From RUG369 sp050949645 (GTDB lineage Bacteria > Planctomycetota > Planctomycetia > Pirellulales > Thermoguttaceae): a DNA stretch of 64,000 bases. Where the stretch lies: NCBI GenBank assembly GCA_050949645.1, contig JBMNGC010000001.1:868001-932000 (forward strand), in the 5' to 3' direction. The position numbers and the translations under genes are program-made. The notes under the pieces were generated by a model. It was not told where the DNA came from. It was given only the letters and a program-made list of their open reading frames with translations, and made no database searches. The stretch's first letter is position 1. The number at the start of each line of letters is the position of its first letter. This document shows, piece after piece, positions 28,701-37,657 of this stretch.

Positions 28701-29212
28701 TAGAGATCGTCGATTTCGAGATTTGATTCTCCGTTGACCTCATATGGATAGGTTGTGTCCTCGACGCCAACGGCAACGACGTCTTCCCATCGCGAGATCG
28801 CGTCTTCCCAGAGATCGATATAAAGGGCGTCTGGGATCGTGCAATAGGTCATCGTCGAGACCTGTTGTAGGCCAGTCTGGCCCAAGACGCGGACATTGCC
28901 GTCTTCGAGAAGGGAGTAGTCTATGTCGAAGCCTTCAAGGGCGGCGATTGGCTCCGACAGCGTGACGGAAGAGACGTCGAGAACTTCTTGGACTTCGCGT
29001 GTTGCGTTAACGAACTGAACCGTTTCGATTCCAGCTTCCATCGCCGAATATTGAGCGAGCATCGACGAGTACGACGCGAGGGGCGTCGCCGAGAGTAGCG
29101 CGCGCTCCTCAAGATGTTCGAACCATCCGCGTCGTTTTTTCGAAAGCGCGTCTTTAGCGTCGGAACGAGAGTGGAACTTACGATTGAATATTTTATGAAT
29201 CAAGGGCGTCAT
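25757..29212 (-). CDS. LEPR-XLL-type surface protein with metalloprotease, LRR and Fn3 domains
   Basis: The 1151-residue product starts MTPLIHKIF and carries HLEERALLSA near residue 40, a close variant of the planctomycete LEPR-XLL export signature. An extracellular metalloprotease-like region has the zinc motif HEIAHALGYN near residue 232, lacking the third histidine of classical metzincins. Fn3-like domains follow, then a short leucine-rich block (about 600-730; NCSDNNIADLDVSNN, DCSDNEISELETSD), then at least three Fn3 domains to the C-terminus. It is probably a secreted or wall-bound adhesin/protease. The TTG-derived longer start at 29230 is less likely; the ATG at 29212 has AAGG seven bases upstream. 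The upstream 29213-29371 stretch shows nothing else recognisable. Confidence 0.78.
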   Translation of the reverse strand: MTPLIHKIFNRKFHSRSDAKDALSKKRRGWFEHLEERALLSATPLASYSSMLAQYSAMEAGIETVQFVNATREVQEVLDVSSVTLSEPIAALEGFDIDYSLLEDGNVRVLGQTGLQQVSTMTYCTIPDALYIDLWEDAISRWEDVVAVGVEDTTYPYEVNGESNLEIDDLYLYLGFSESFSSASSLGSALNAGYYRDGGTGVAATGSLVFNANYFVSNPSQEVQTVFYNTALHEIAHALGYNISNFQRLGLLESASDVPYNLDDLFPDSGSSANRWYYVGEKGVEQYLQSYPEDFLSETISQDRYLMETYGASGSFGAHLSSVLGTYYLYLNQRDGMTYSISPKFEATITPMTLGVLEDMGYTVNYDYADSLGSPVPEHLTSEVVGKTVVLNWQTPSGDLSNVTSGDARYQIERLDVLAQYDADAEADWVVVATDVEGTTYYDSTVKPGREYAYRVRSNYIRSNEEVGVFRAKAGDMIEWESDESKFTIYALVNNGSDMLTWTRVVNSTNDKNWTVTSLPQTPEDGTTLFRVVAVGKILTDTHPSRVSNAAVSTRAGAYVPEGYDADDWNAVKNFLEITDDNGVKNGYKIDGASYSPDFLQNVTGLTWTEIDGVYRLTTVSWKGYDLVGDLDLSDSSQLTRIVIEDNSISKVELGSYRLTQVNVASNNLTTLNVKGLVGLESLNCSDNNIADLDVSNNLKLLYLDCSDNEISELETSDNWELVTLKCDGNAMISLSVAGNDGLATLNPWNAGLTYVYLPSGFTGTVDLSDSNSNSYTWVKSGETVGSDGSFTFDGSDITVVATLDFDDATQTVYFYVGHSGDVPNAPSDLVFGELNGSNLTISWIDNAVGEIGYKVYYTVNDGDWCLAESVVSSPEVSASTGTVIERTAIGVDPSNTYQFKVVAYALDSTGNEAESAPLIGVYASSDTQLEAPTNFVAYDYDLDALTLQLAWDKVDDAAYYEVQYRRSDDGGETWRNAWTRSEILSDLSRTAIYVHEDSFYGFRVRAISSVGATSEWSELTFSHVPTLDDITHLAVTDFDKYSQSAQLLWNPVETAVHYEIQYRISNDGGMNWQNWTIAEKTFHGTSRVARDMYAPCTYEFRVRAQDSNNERSAWSHVTFTYEEPETGSAALIDLAFEQVRFSEDGLEFFD

Positions 29213-29371
29213 TTTGACCTTTCGTCTCAACTACTTCTCAAAAAAGCGCGTTTGTCCCCGGTCCGACGCTTACGCGACACAAAACCGTTTCAGTCGAAGT
29301 TCCGTTTTCCAAACCTGGAATGAGACGCGCTACCCGTAATATCGACAATATAGTCAAAATCGCTAAAGATA

Positions 29372-30046
29372 TCAACTCCTGTTAGAGCGTCCAGAGACGA
29401 TCATTAGGAAATAAAGGAATTGAGCAATTGCGGAGAGCATCGCTGCGACGTATGTCAGCGCGGCGGCGCTGAGCATTTTACGCACAATAGGCTTTTGTCC
29501 CGGCGCAAGGAACCCGAGTTGTTCAAGTTGTTTTGACGCTCTTGAGCTGGCGTTATATTCGACGGGAAGGTTCAGGACCTGGAAAAGCGCCACGAGACCA
29601 AATCCAAGGACGCCAAGCATCGCAAGTTGCATCACGTTGACGGCGACCCCGATCACGATGAGAGTCAATGCGGAGTTACCGCCAATAGCGGCGAGTGGGA
29701 CCGCCATTTGTCGAATAACCATGAGCTTATAACGCTGAGCGTCCTGAATCGCATGGCCAGCTTCGTGCGCAGCGACCCCGATAGCAGCGAGGTTTCGACC
29801 GTTGTACGAGTTCTCGCTCAGGCGCAGAACCTTTGATCTCGGGTCATAGTGGTCGGTTAACTCGCCGGGAATTCTTTCAATTGAGACGAAATCGAGTCCA
29901 GCCGAATCCAGTATCGCGCGCGCCGCCGCGGCGCCCGTCACGGAGGACGGTTGTTCGCGCGCTCGAGCGTAGCGCGACTTAAGAACTGTCTGGGCGTAGA
30001 GTCCCAAAAGAAGAGCTGGAAGGATAAAGATTAGATATGTCGTCAT
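29372..30046 (-). CDS. Membrane zinc metallopeptidase (YugP/Zn_peptidase_2 family)
   Basis: The 224-residue product has an N-terminal membrane segment (YLIFILPALLLGLYAQ), the zinc motif HEAGHAIQ preceded by GVAA, and two further hydrophobic segments near the C-terminus. This is the expected architecture of the small integral-membrane neutral zinc metallopeptidase family. Substrates are unknown. It is the last gene of a leftward group aroB-comEA-zinc peptidase, 76 bases after comEA. The order suggests cotranscription but not a shared function. Confidence 0.9.
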   Translation of the reverse strand: MTTYLIFILPALLLGLYAQTVLKSRYARAREQPSSVTGAAAARAILDSAGLDFVSIERIPGELTDHYDPRSKVLRLSENSYNGRNLAAIGVAAHEAGHAIQDAQRYKLMVIRQMAVPLAAIGGNSALTLIVIGVAVNVMQLAMLGVLGFGLVALFQVLNLPVEYNASSRASKQLEQLGFLAPGQKPIVRKMLSAAALTYVAAMLSAIAQFLYFLMIVSGRSNRS

Positions 30047-30122
30047 GGTTGTCCTGCGTAACTAGTTAAAATGTTGATCTGGCAAACGCCGCTCGATCAA
30101 GGGCTCTTGCGGCGTCGCGTTG

Positions 30123-30560
30123 TTACTTTTCTCGTTCGCCTGACGTCGGCGAATCGTCGTCATGGTTGTTGTCAGAGGGGGCGACGCTGCAGAATGGACG
30201 AACCCGAGCGAGCGTTTTTTCGCCGATCCCCTTGACCTTGACGAGGTCGTCGACCTTTTCAAAATCTCCGTTTATCTCGCGATATTCTATAATCCTATCA
30301 GCAAGAACGCCGCCAATCCTCGGCAAAAGCGTTAATTCAGATTTATCCGCCTCGTTCAAATCGACTCTAAGAACGATGTGTTCTCGATCGAAGCCCGACG
30401 ACGCCATTTGAGACGGCGCGTCGATCGCAAAACTGTCGCCTATACTGGCTCCTCTGCCCCAGCAAATGAAGAAAAAACCGAGGAATATCAGAACAACGAG
30501 TTCTATGTCCGAACGCCGTTGAAGGGTTCTAAGTTTTCTGGTCAGAGGTTTGTTGCGCAT
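30123..30560 (-). CDS. ComEA-like helix-hairpin-helix DNA-binding protein
   Basis: The 145-residue product has one N-terminal membrane segment (LVVLIFLGFFFICWG) and a C-terminal pair of helix-hairpin-helix motifs (LNEADKSELTLLPRIGGVLA, then VDDLVKVKGIGEKTLARV). This resembles the DNA-receptor domain of ComEA, which binds incoming DNA outside the membrane in transformation. No comEC or other competence gene is nearby, so uptake function is only suggested. It starts three bases after the aroB stop, strongly indicating one mRNA. Confidence 0.85.
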   Translation of the reverse strand: MRNKPLTRKLRTLQRRSDIELVVLIFLGFFFICWGRGASIGDSFAIDAPSQMASSGFDREHIVLRVDLNEADKSELTLLPRIGGVLADRIIEYREINGDFEKVDDLVKVKGIGEKTLARVRPFCSVAPSDNNHDDDSPTSGEREK

Positions 30561-30563
30561 TCT

Positions 30564-31694
30564 TTAGTCCAAAATAGCCAAAACGTCTTCCGAGGCGACG
30601 CCTTTGACGCAGGCGCATTCGCCAAGACTTGTCGGCAGAACGAAACTTAGTTTACCGTCTTCCGCCTTTTTATCATTTGTCATGAGCTTGATAAGCGCTT
30701 CCGGCGCCGTTTCTGGGGAATCACTGTATCGCCGTCCGAGGTCGGAAAGGGTCGCGGGCATTCGCAGCGCTCTGATGAGCGCAATCTGACGTTCGATCCA
30801 GGGCTCGTCGATAGAAGCAAATCGTTCGTCCCCTTTAGCTGCAAGTCGCGCCGCAAGTCTCGCCGCAAGAACGGAACCGATCGCAACGCCGTACCCGTGG
30901 GGAATTGCGCCATGGCCGAGCGCCGTCTCGATCGAATGACCAAAGGTGTGTCCGTAGTTGAGCGTCGCGCGTCGACCCGACGTCTCTTTTTCGTCCTCCT
31001 CGACGACCGCCGCTTTGATCTTACAGCATCGCGCGACGATCTCGCCGAGAATCTCGGGGTCGCGCGCGTTAATGCGTTCGACGTTCTTTTCCAGCATTTC
31101 AAAAAAATCCTGATCGAACGCCGCGCCATATTTAACGACTTCCGCCAGTCCCGATTGATATTCCTCGGCGGGAAGGGTATCGAGAACTTCCGGGTCGATC
31201 AGGACTCCGCGCGGCTGGTAGAACGCGCCGACCATATTTTTCCCTTTGGGAAGGTCGATCGCGGTTTTGCCGCCGACCGAACTATCAACCTGCGCGAGAA
31301 GCGTCGTGGGGATCTGAAAAAATCGGATCCCGCGCTGATAGGTTGCCGCGATGAATCCTGTCAGGTCGCCGACCACTCCGCCGCCGAGCGCAACTGCGAC
31401 TGAACGACGATCCGCTCCGACATCTAAAAAATGTTCCCATAAGCTGTACCCTACGTCAATCGATTTGCTCTGTTCCCCCGCGGGAATGATCACGACGTCG
31501 AGGTCGATTCCGCGATCCATGATCGACGACGCCACTCGTTCGCAGTAAAGAGGTTCAACGACGTCGTCTACCACGACCAAAGCGCGAGAGACGTCTCCTA
31601 TCGACGCTAAAGCGACGCCCGCCCGATCGAGAGAACGTCTCTCAATATCGATATCATAACTGCGGTCTTTCAATTCGACGGTGATGGAAATCAT
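30564..31694 (-). CDS. aroB: 3-dehydroquinate synthase
   Basis: AroB turns DAHP into 3-dehydroquinate, the second step of the shikimate pathway. The 376-residue product shows the NAD-binding and active-site blocks ALGGGVVGDLTGFIAATYQRG, PTTLLAQVDSSVGGKTAID, and SGLAEVVKYGAAFD. The zinc-ligand region is NYGHTFGHSIE and GYGVAIGS comes after it. It is nearly coupled to comEA downstream. The region upstream (31695-31787) has no clear promoter that I can defend. Confidence 0.97.
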   Translation of the reverse strand: MISITVELKDRSYDIDIERRSLDRAGVALASIGDVSRALVVVDDVVEPLYCERVASSIMDRGIDLDVVIIPAGEQSKSIDVGYSLWEHFLDVGADRRSVAVALGGGVVGDLTGFIAATYQRGIRFFQIPTTLLAQVDSSVGGKTAIDLPKGKNMVGAFYQPRGVLIDPEVLDTLPAEEYQSGLAEVVKYGAAFDQDFFEMLEKNVERINARDPEILGEIVARCCKIKAAVVEEDEKETSGRRATLNYGHTFGHSIETALGHGAIPHGYGVAIGSVLAARLAARLAAKGDERFASIDEPWIERQIALIRALRMPATLSDLGRRYSDSPETAPEALIKLMTNDKKAEDGKLSFVLPTSLGECACVKGVASEDVLAILD

Positions 31695-31787
31695 TCTGAT
31701 CTTTGAACCTTTCTGGCTTCAGCGTTGCGAACTTGACATACCTGGAAAAAAGAAAACCTCATGAGACGACGTTGTTGTTGTATGAGA

Positions 31788-34700
31788 TTATCTGAGTTTT
31801 GCGACAACGTCTTCGAAAATAGCGTAGTTATGCTTCACGCCGTCGTCAAGATTGACGCCGATCATCTGGTCGGCGAGGTGGTGGACTTTCTCTTCGAAGC
31901 TTTTGATTTCTGTCGCTTGGTCTCGGAGCGCAGCTAGGCGTTTGCCGAGTCTGACGCGTTCCGCGCCGGTCGCCTTTGCTTCAAGCGCTTCGAGATGCGA
32001 GATCGCGGCGAGGTAGCGGCGCTGCTGGCTGTGAACATAGTCTGAGCGGATCCGCGCGAGGAGGTCGGGCGCATACCGGTGGATGTAGACGAGCGCCTTG
32101 AACCCGTCCTTCTTACCGCTGTCGAAGAGCCAATAGATCGGTCGTTTCCGGTAGGTTCGGAGATGATCGCGGTAAAAGTCCTTGAGGAAATATCTTCGGA
32201 TGATTTCCCTTGCCGAGCCCTGGCCGCCGAGCGCGTTCGCGACGAATTCCAAATTCTCCTCGAGTGTCTCCTTACCATAGACAACCTCAATGAACTCAAC
32301 GAACCGCGGGACGATATCGTTCTCGAAATACTCCTCGTCGCCGATCGGAACGACATTGTCCCGGTCCGCCTTGAAGGACCGGTATTTCCCGGGGTCCCAT
32401 TCTCCTCCGGCGTAGGCAAGCCCAGGCTCGTCGAGGGAATACCGCCCAAAGATGCACCCGACGGAGTACGAGATCAGCGATGCGACCTCGTTGCGCAGGA
32501 GGCGAATGTACGCGCTTCCCTGCATCGACTCCGGAACGTCTTCCTTCGTATCGAAGATGCGACGCACGGAGACGTCTTTGTCAGCGACGTCGGGCGTCAT
32601 CTCGTCTTGTAGCTTGTAGATATCGATGAAGATTCTGTTTAACTCTTCTTCGTTCGCCTTGAGCCGCTGAAACCGCGATTCGCATTCACCCTTCCACCGC
32701 TCATACCGCGCGGCAAGAAGAGGTTCGTTGCCGACAGTCAGCGGGTGACGCTGGAAGTCCCAGCTGATTTCGCTTGAATCCCAGTCGGCGCGCGACAGAG
32801 CGATGCAGTCGGCGGATAAGGGCTCGACCTCAGACATTCGGGCGACAACGTAGGGGAGTTTGTCAAAGTCGCCTATAGGGAAGTGTTGCGCTGGATTGAT
32901 AATATTGGATAACCTGTTGACGACTTTTGTGTTGAGATAAGCTAACACAAAGAGGAATTGATCCTCCGGCACGAAAACGGCATTACCTGTTGCATCGAAC
33001 AAAAACCCGTCGTCCATCATCCTGAAGGAAAGCTCGCTCAGTCTCACAGTGGTCCAGGTCAGGTGTTTTTTAAAAATATACTCCAAGTTGTAACTATGCG
33101 ACCTGATAGGCCTGCCGTCGGGGGCGCGATATGTTCGCATCTCCTTTCTATCGTCAAACCAGTCGACGACGCACACGCGATTACCGTACCATTTTCTGTA
33201 TTTTCCGCCCTTGTTAAAAGGAAACCACTTTCGTCCCGACTCTTTTGCCGCGCTGCTATCGAGCCCAAATCCCACATTCTCAACGGCGACTTCAAACCAG
33301 AACCGTACGAAGAGATCATTATTGCCAGTTACAAAACCAGTCCGCGATACGCAGGTTTTCCCGATGGGCGGATTATCGAATGAGCGCAGAAGGGCGCCTT
33401 CCGCCCAATATGCCATCGGCTCGCCGGGGATTTTAGAGAACCTCTCCTGTGTTACGGCTTTCCAGCGTTTGTTTTTTGTCGGGAATGAGATCGGAGTCCC
33501 GTCTTCGTAATCAGAATCAGACAGACACTGGTATTGTCCGGCATAGTCGCGAATGCACCCTTTTCTCATGACGAAGGCGGTAGTGGCGAGGTTGATTCCA
33601 AGACCGACGTCAAGTTTTGTGGAATAGGGCATATGCGTCATGTTCACAATGGTATTCTTGGCGTTTATCTTTTGGCGTAACTTTTTGTAGCTGGAAATGA
33701 ACATCCAGTTGTCCATTGTAATCATGGAAAGAATGCAATTATTTTTTACAAAGCTGTGTGCGCGCTCCATAAAACACGCAAAGAGGTTGTTTTTAGAGAC
33801 CGGGTAAGATTTTTTGACAAATTCAGACAACTCTTTGTTTCTGCTGCGAGCGGACATGTGTGGCGGGTTCGTAACGACAACATGATACTTTTGGGAAAGG
33901 AGAATCGCCTGGTTGATCAGACGCGTGACGTTCCGTTCGAAGAACTCCGACCAGAATTCCGTGGTTTGCGTGGGCGCAGACTCCCACGCGTTTTTGAGCT
34001 CTTCATAATCCCGGTCTTCGAGTTGGATAAGAGCGCCTTTTTCCTTGGCGTCGAGAAAGACTCCGTTCAGATAATCAAGTGTTTCCTGATTTTCTTTGGA
34101 AAGTCTCTTAAATCTCTCGGAGTTTTGGAAATGTTCGTATATGTCCTCAGGGGCGTTCTCGGGGACGTTCGATTCATGAATCTCATAGAGATGAGGGCGT
34201 ATCTTCCGGTCGAGAAAGTGACGGTCGTACTTGAGCGCTTTCATCATGACGGCAAAGCAGGCGAGCTGGGAGGCGCGTGCGTCGATATCGAGCCCCCAGA
34301 TATTCTTTTCAACAATCTTTGCGACGGCGTCCTCCGTGGCGTATCCGCGTTCCGCATAGAGCTGCATGAGCACGTCGAAGAAGACGCAGAGAATGTGGCC
34401 GGAGCCCATGCACGGGTCGATAACGCGGATATCCTCGGGCTCAATCGTCGCGTATTCCTTGCGAATCTCGTCAAACTGCGCCTGAACTTCAGGCGTCTGC
34501 TCAGGCTCGTCGAGGTAGTATTTCCACTTGGCCTTGAGTTCGTCGTTTGGATGACCTTCGAGCCAGAGCCGCCCAAGACTGTTCTCCACCATGTAGCGGA
34601 CGATCCAGTCAGGCGTGAAGAGCTGCGTGGCGGCAGGGATCATCTCCTTGGAGATTTTGATATTCTTCCTAAGATTAGCGAAAACCTCGGCCTTCAGCTC

Positions 34701-35345
34701 GGAATTGTAGTATTGGTAGAGCCAGCCGATGATTTCGACCTGATTGGTCCAGTCCCAGTCTTCCGCCGGAATCTCCGTAACAAGCCTGTCGAGGATTCCT
34801 CCTTTGCTGAGAAGGTTGTTGGGGAGGAGGAGTTCGGCGTAGTCGTCAACCTTCTCAAAGATACAGGGTAGGACGTCGCCGAGTGCGTTGCACTGCGTTG
34901 CGAGGAGGTATCGGTAGAGCTCTTCGCGTTCTCCTTTGTTTTCAAATGCGTAGACAAGGTCCCTGTCGAGCCCTGGGAGCTCAAGGCGGAACGCTTCCGC
35001 GAGAATCTGGGGCCGAAAGTCGCCGCGGTCGTTCGTGAAGACGCGGACGCGGGAAGGAAGGCGACCGTTGACCTCCATGAATCGGAGCGCGGAGAAGCGG
35101 TTAAACCACCGGTAGGCGGTCTCTTCGACAATCTGGTCGAAGCCTTTCTCTTTCACGTCGCGGATGAGAGCGCAACGCATCGCCAGCTCTCGGTCTGAGA
35201 GGACGCGGCCTTCGACGATCTCATCTTCGGGCGCTGCGGAAATCTTTTTTGCCGTTACCCCGTAGATCGCCGCGCGGGTCGCGACTCCGTCGATGAGTTT
35301 TTCTCGCGCCCAGACGGCGTAGCTCTTAATTGCGGTCTTGTCCAT
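31788..35345 (-). CDS. pglX: BREX-1 type adenine-specific DNA methyltransferase PglX (orphan)
   Basis: The 1185-residue product starts MDKTAIKSYAVWAREKLI, a typical PglX N-terminus. It has the SAM-binding motif DPCMGSGHIL near residue 310 and the N6-adenine catalytic motif NPPH near residue 488, in place of the usual NPPY. The second half contains the target-recognition region and a C-terminal helical domain. PglX methylates host DNA in BREX phage defence. None of brxA, brxB, brxC/pglY, pglZ or brxL is visible in this window: aroB and yitT are the neighbours. The upstream ATG at 35366 lies inside a palindrome (35355-35381), so the ATG at 35345 is preferred. A type IIG-like role is less likely because no nuclease motif is visible at the N-terminus. 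Confidence 0.88.
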   Translation of the reverse strand: MDKTAIKSYAVWAREKLIDGVATRAAIYGVTAKKISAAPEDEIVEGRVLSDRELAMRCALIRDVKEKGFDQIVEETAYRWFNRFSALRFMEVNGRLPSRVRVFTNDRGDFRPQILAEAFRLELPGLDRDLVYAFENKGEREELYRYLLATQCNALGDVLPCIFEKVDDYAELLLPNNLLSKGGILDRLVTEIPAEDWDWTNQVEIIGWLYQYYNSELKAEVFANLRKNIKISKEMIPAATQLFTPDWIVRYMVENSLGRLWLEGHPNDELKAKWKYYLDEPEQTPEVQAQFDEIRKEYATIEPEDIRVIDPCMGSGHILCVFFDVLMQLYAERGYATEDAVAKIVEKNIWGLDIDARASQLACFAVMMKALKYDRHFLDRKIRPHLYEIHESNVPENAPEDIYEHFQNSERFKRLSKENQETLDYLNGVFLDAKEKGALIQLEDRDYEELKNAWESAPTQTTEFWSEFFERNVTRLINQAILLSQKYHVVVTNPPHMSARSRNKELSEFVKKSYPVSKNNLFACFMERAHSFVKNNCILSMITMDNWMFISSYKKLRQKINAKNTIVNMTHMPYSTKLDVGLGINLATTAFVMRKGCIRDYAGQYQCLSDSDYEDGTPISFPTKNKRWKAVTQERFSKIPGEPMAYWAEGALLRSFDNPPIGKTCVSRTGFVTGNNDLFVRFWFEVAVENVGFGLDSSAAKESGRKWFPFNKGGKYRKWYGNRVCVVDWFDDRKEMRTYRAPDGRPIRSHSYNLEYIFKKHLTWTTVRLSELSFRMMDDGFLFDATGNAVFVPEDQFLFVLAYLNTKVVNRLSNIINPAQHFPIGDFDKLPYVVARMSEVEPLSADCIALSRADWDSSEISWDFQRHPLTVGNEPLLAARYERWKGECESRFQRLKANEEELNRIFIDIYKLQDEMTPDVADKDVSVRRIFDTKEDVPESMQGSAYIRLLRNEVASLISYSVGCIFGRYSLDEPGLAYAGGEWDPGKYRSFKADRDNVVPIGDEEYFENDIVPRFVEFIEVVYGKETLEENLEFVANALGGQGSAREIIRRYFLKDFYRDHLRTYRKRPIYWLFDSGKKDGFKALVYIHRYAPDLLARIRSDYVHSQQRRYLAAISHLEALEAKATGAERVRLGKRLAALRDQATEIKSFEEKVHHLADQMIGVNLDDGVKHNYAIFEDVVAKLR

Positions 35346-35354
35346 TTTAAATAT

Positions 35355-35381
35355 AGGGCGCGCCATGATATGGCGCGCCCT
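35355..35381. repeat. Perfect 12-bp inverted repeat between yitT and pglX
   Basis: Arms AGGGCGCGCCAT (35355-35366) and their complement (35370-35381) enclose three bases. It lies 10 bases before the preferred pglX start and 27 bases after the yitT stop. It may be a weak terminator (only a short A/T stretch follows) or a protein-binding operator. It contains two AscI-type GGCGCGCC octamers. Confidence 0.75.
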
Positions 35382-35408
35382 CTCTAAAGCGTTTGAAAGC
35401 TCAAATGC

Positions 35409-36341
35409 TCAGGTGAGCTTCCTGAGGAAGTTGCCGGAGACTCCGACGCCTTCGTCGAAAAGAACGAAAGCTCTGGGGTCGGTATCTCTGACGAGCGCTC
35501 TGATTTTCCGCACTTCGTATTTGTTCACGACAACCATAAGGATCGTTTCCTCTTTGCCCGTGTATGCGCCGTTTCCCTTCCACCGCGTGATACCGCGACC
35601 AATCTGCCCCATAATCTCAAGTTCGAGGGAACGAGGGTTCTCCATCTGGGTAACGATAAGGACGCGAACGTTGATGTTTTGAATATGGACCTTGTCGATC
35701 ACAAAAGACAAAACTGCCGTGAAGACGAGGGAGTAGATGACAATGGGCACGTTGTAAATCAACAGACAAATCGAGTAGAGTACGGTGTTGAATATGAGAT
35801 TGATCTGTCCGACGGATGAATTCCCTTTGTGTTGAATGATGATCATTCCCAGGAGTTCCGTGCCGCCGTCGGAAGCGCCCATCCGCAAGGAGATGCCAAT
35901 TCCAGCGCCGCACATAAGGCCCGCAACGAGCGTGTTGGCGATTGTCTCTTCCAAGATCGGCTCTTTGGCAACGGGAATAAGCGTTAGGAAAACAGTGATG
36001 CAGGTTACAGTGAAGATCGTCTTAATGAAAAAACGACGCCGCATCGTTTTCACTGCGGTGTAAAGCAAGGGAAGGTTATAAATGTAGTAGATGATTCCGG
36101 GAAGTTTTAACGACCCGAAATCCAAATTAAGTCCTTTTGTCAGGAAGAGCTCCGTCAGTTGTGAGAATCCCATAAAGCCGCTGGCGTAGAGGCCCACGGG
36201 CACGAGGAAAATATTGAAGCCAATCGAATAGGTCAGCGCGCCTATAATGACGCCTATCCAACGCTTAGTTTCTCGCGCCCATTCGGACTGTGGATATTCA
36301 GGGAGTTCCAAGGGCGTTACTTCTTTTTCGGTTTGTGACAT
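35409..36341 (-). CDS. YitT family membrane protein
   Basis: The 310-residue product has about five hydrophobic segments (for example IGVIIGALTYSIGFNIFLV), a GASDGGTELLGMIIIQHK block, and a C-terminal DUF2179 domain (NGAYTGKEETILMVVVNKYEV). That is the usual YitT architecture. These proteins occur widely in bacteria and their substrate is not established. The ATG is preceded by CAGGAGC, a good Shine-Dalgarno sequence. It is the first gene of the leftward stretch running through pglX. Confidence 0.88.
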   Translation of the reverse strand: MSQTEKEVTPLELPEYPQSEWARETKRWIGVIIGALTYSIGFNIFLVPVGLYASGFMGFSQLTELFLTKGLNLDFGSLKLPGIIYYIYNLPLLYTAVKTMRRRFFIKTIFTVTCITVFLTLIPVAKEPILEETIANTLVAGLMCGAGIGISLRMGASDGGTELLGMIIIQHKGNSSVGQINLIFNTVLYSICLLIYNVPIVIYSLVFTAVLSFVIDKVHIQNINVRVLIVTQMENPRSLELEIMGQIGRGITRWKGNGAYTGKEETILMVVVNKYEVRKIRALVRDTDPRAFVLFDEGVGVSGNFLRKLT

Positions 36342-36877
36342 TACGGCTCCTGAGAGATAAAACGGGACCTACACAAGATTTTGATGCAAGCGCTCGCCTC
36401 AGTTCACTAGACGTCGGCTCCTGCGTAATAAGATTACTTGTTTTACAAAATTGCGCAAGTATCAATTGAACCCAACGAAATCACGTCGCGCGTTCTGGGC
36501 ATATATTCTAATTCATGTATAATACCCGGCGAATAGGGGCGCCAGATTATAATACGCGAGACGCGAAAGACAATGGGGATGAAATTCTGAACCAAAGCGT
36601 GGAGGTTTCTCTGGCCAGGCGCGCTAGTGGAAGTAGTCGCGCCATTGGCGCTCTCTCCCCCGTTAGATGTGATGGTTGACGCTGCGCGTCCTCTTTTCAC
36701 GACGTCCAAGATTTGATGAAACGCTGGACAAACCTTATGGGAATAGGGAGTCGTTCGGTTCTATCCAAGTCCTTTCCGACCGCCGCGGCCAGATGAAAAA
36801 GTTATCCTCCATCCAATTTTTGCCATGTCCGCTGGGCGCGACATAAAAACTCGCGCCGCGCGCCAGTTGAGAGAGAG
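36342..36877. other. Intergenic region upstream of yitT and the nitroreductase gene
   Basis: These 536 bases separate divergent genes. A TATAAT-like box lies at 36518-36523 on the + strand, and a second (ATTATAATAC) further on, but neither has a convincing -35 element. No RNA gene or supported small ORF is visible. Confidence 0.35.
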
Positions 36878-37657
36878 ATGAACATCGAGAACGCCTACGT
36901 TTCTATCGACGAGCCAAAATGCATTGGTTGCGGCCTCTGCGTCAAAGATTGTCCGGCAAACTATCTGCGCCTTGCAGACGGCAAGGCAAAGACGAGTAAC
37001 GCGAGCTGCATCAAGTGCGGACATTGCTATTCGATCTGTCCAGAAGCTGCTGTGAATCTGACGAGTTCCGAACCTCACGGAGAGCGCGTCGTTCCGATGT
37101 CGACCTTCGATAGCGAGACGTTCCTGCAAGCGCTCAAGAGCCGCCGAAGCGTTCGTCGCTTTACAGATCAGCCCGTTGAGCAGGAAAAGCTTGAAAAAAT
37201 ACTGGAGGCAGGGCGCTACGCGCCTACGGCGATGGACGCACAGGACGTCTCTTACGTCCTCCTGGGGGATCGCCAACGTGAACTTGAAAAGAAGTGCGTT
37301 CGCGCGCTGCGTCTGAGGCAAAAGATCCTTGCGCCCTTCGTTAAGGCGGTCCGAAATATCGAAATCACGGACGATTTCCTTTTTAAAGGCGGTCCGTGCG
37401 TTATCGTTGTCGTTTCAAAGATCCGCATCAACGCGGCGCTCGCGAGCGGATACATGGAACTCATGGCGGAAACCATGGGACTGGGAGTCCTTTACTGCGG
37501 TTTTTTCGTCTACTGCGCAAGATCCTTGCGGAGTGTGCGAAAAGCGCTACAATTGCGTAAGAGAGAAAGGGTTGTGGCGTGTTTAGTCGTTGGCTATCCT
37601 GCCGTAAAATACCTGCGTATTCCGCCGAGGAAATCCCTTTCTTTCCGAGAACTATAA
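36878..37657 (+). CDS. Ferredoxin-domain nitroreductase family protein
   Basis: The 259-residue product has two 4Fe-4S motifs at the N-terminus (CIGCGLCVKDCP and CIKCGHCYSICP, about residues 16-55). An FMN-binding nitroreductase domain follows, opening with LKSRRSVRRFTDQPV. This fused form is frequent in anaerobes and likely passes electrons from ferredoxin to a quinone, nitro or unknown acceptor. The start has GAGAG upstream. It is upstream of the BON and cysWA genes on the same strand, but a gap of about 170 bases makes cotranscription uncertain. Confidence 0.92.
   Translation: MNIENAYVSIDEPKCIGCGLCVKDCPANYLRLADGKAKTSNASCIKCGHCYSICPEAAVNLTSSEPHGERVVPMSTFDSETFLQALKSRRSVRRFTDQPVEQEKLEKILEAGRYAPTAMDAQDVSYVLLGDRQRELEKKCVRALRLRQKILAPFVKAVRNIEITDDFLFKGGPCVIVVVSKIRINAALASGYMELMAETMGLGVLYCGFFVYCARSLRSVRKALQLRKRERVVACLVVGYPAVKYLRIPPRKSLSFREL

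Noticed and set aside
33756..34871. 371-residue open frame on + strand within pglX
   Set aside because: It is antisense to a gene with clear methyltransferase motifs and has no recognisable family or ribosome-binding site; it is a shadow.
36443..36709. 88-residue - frame in the yitT/nitroreductase gap
   Set aside because: No start signal; composition is unremarkable for a random frame.
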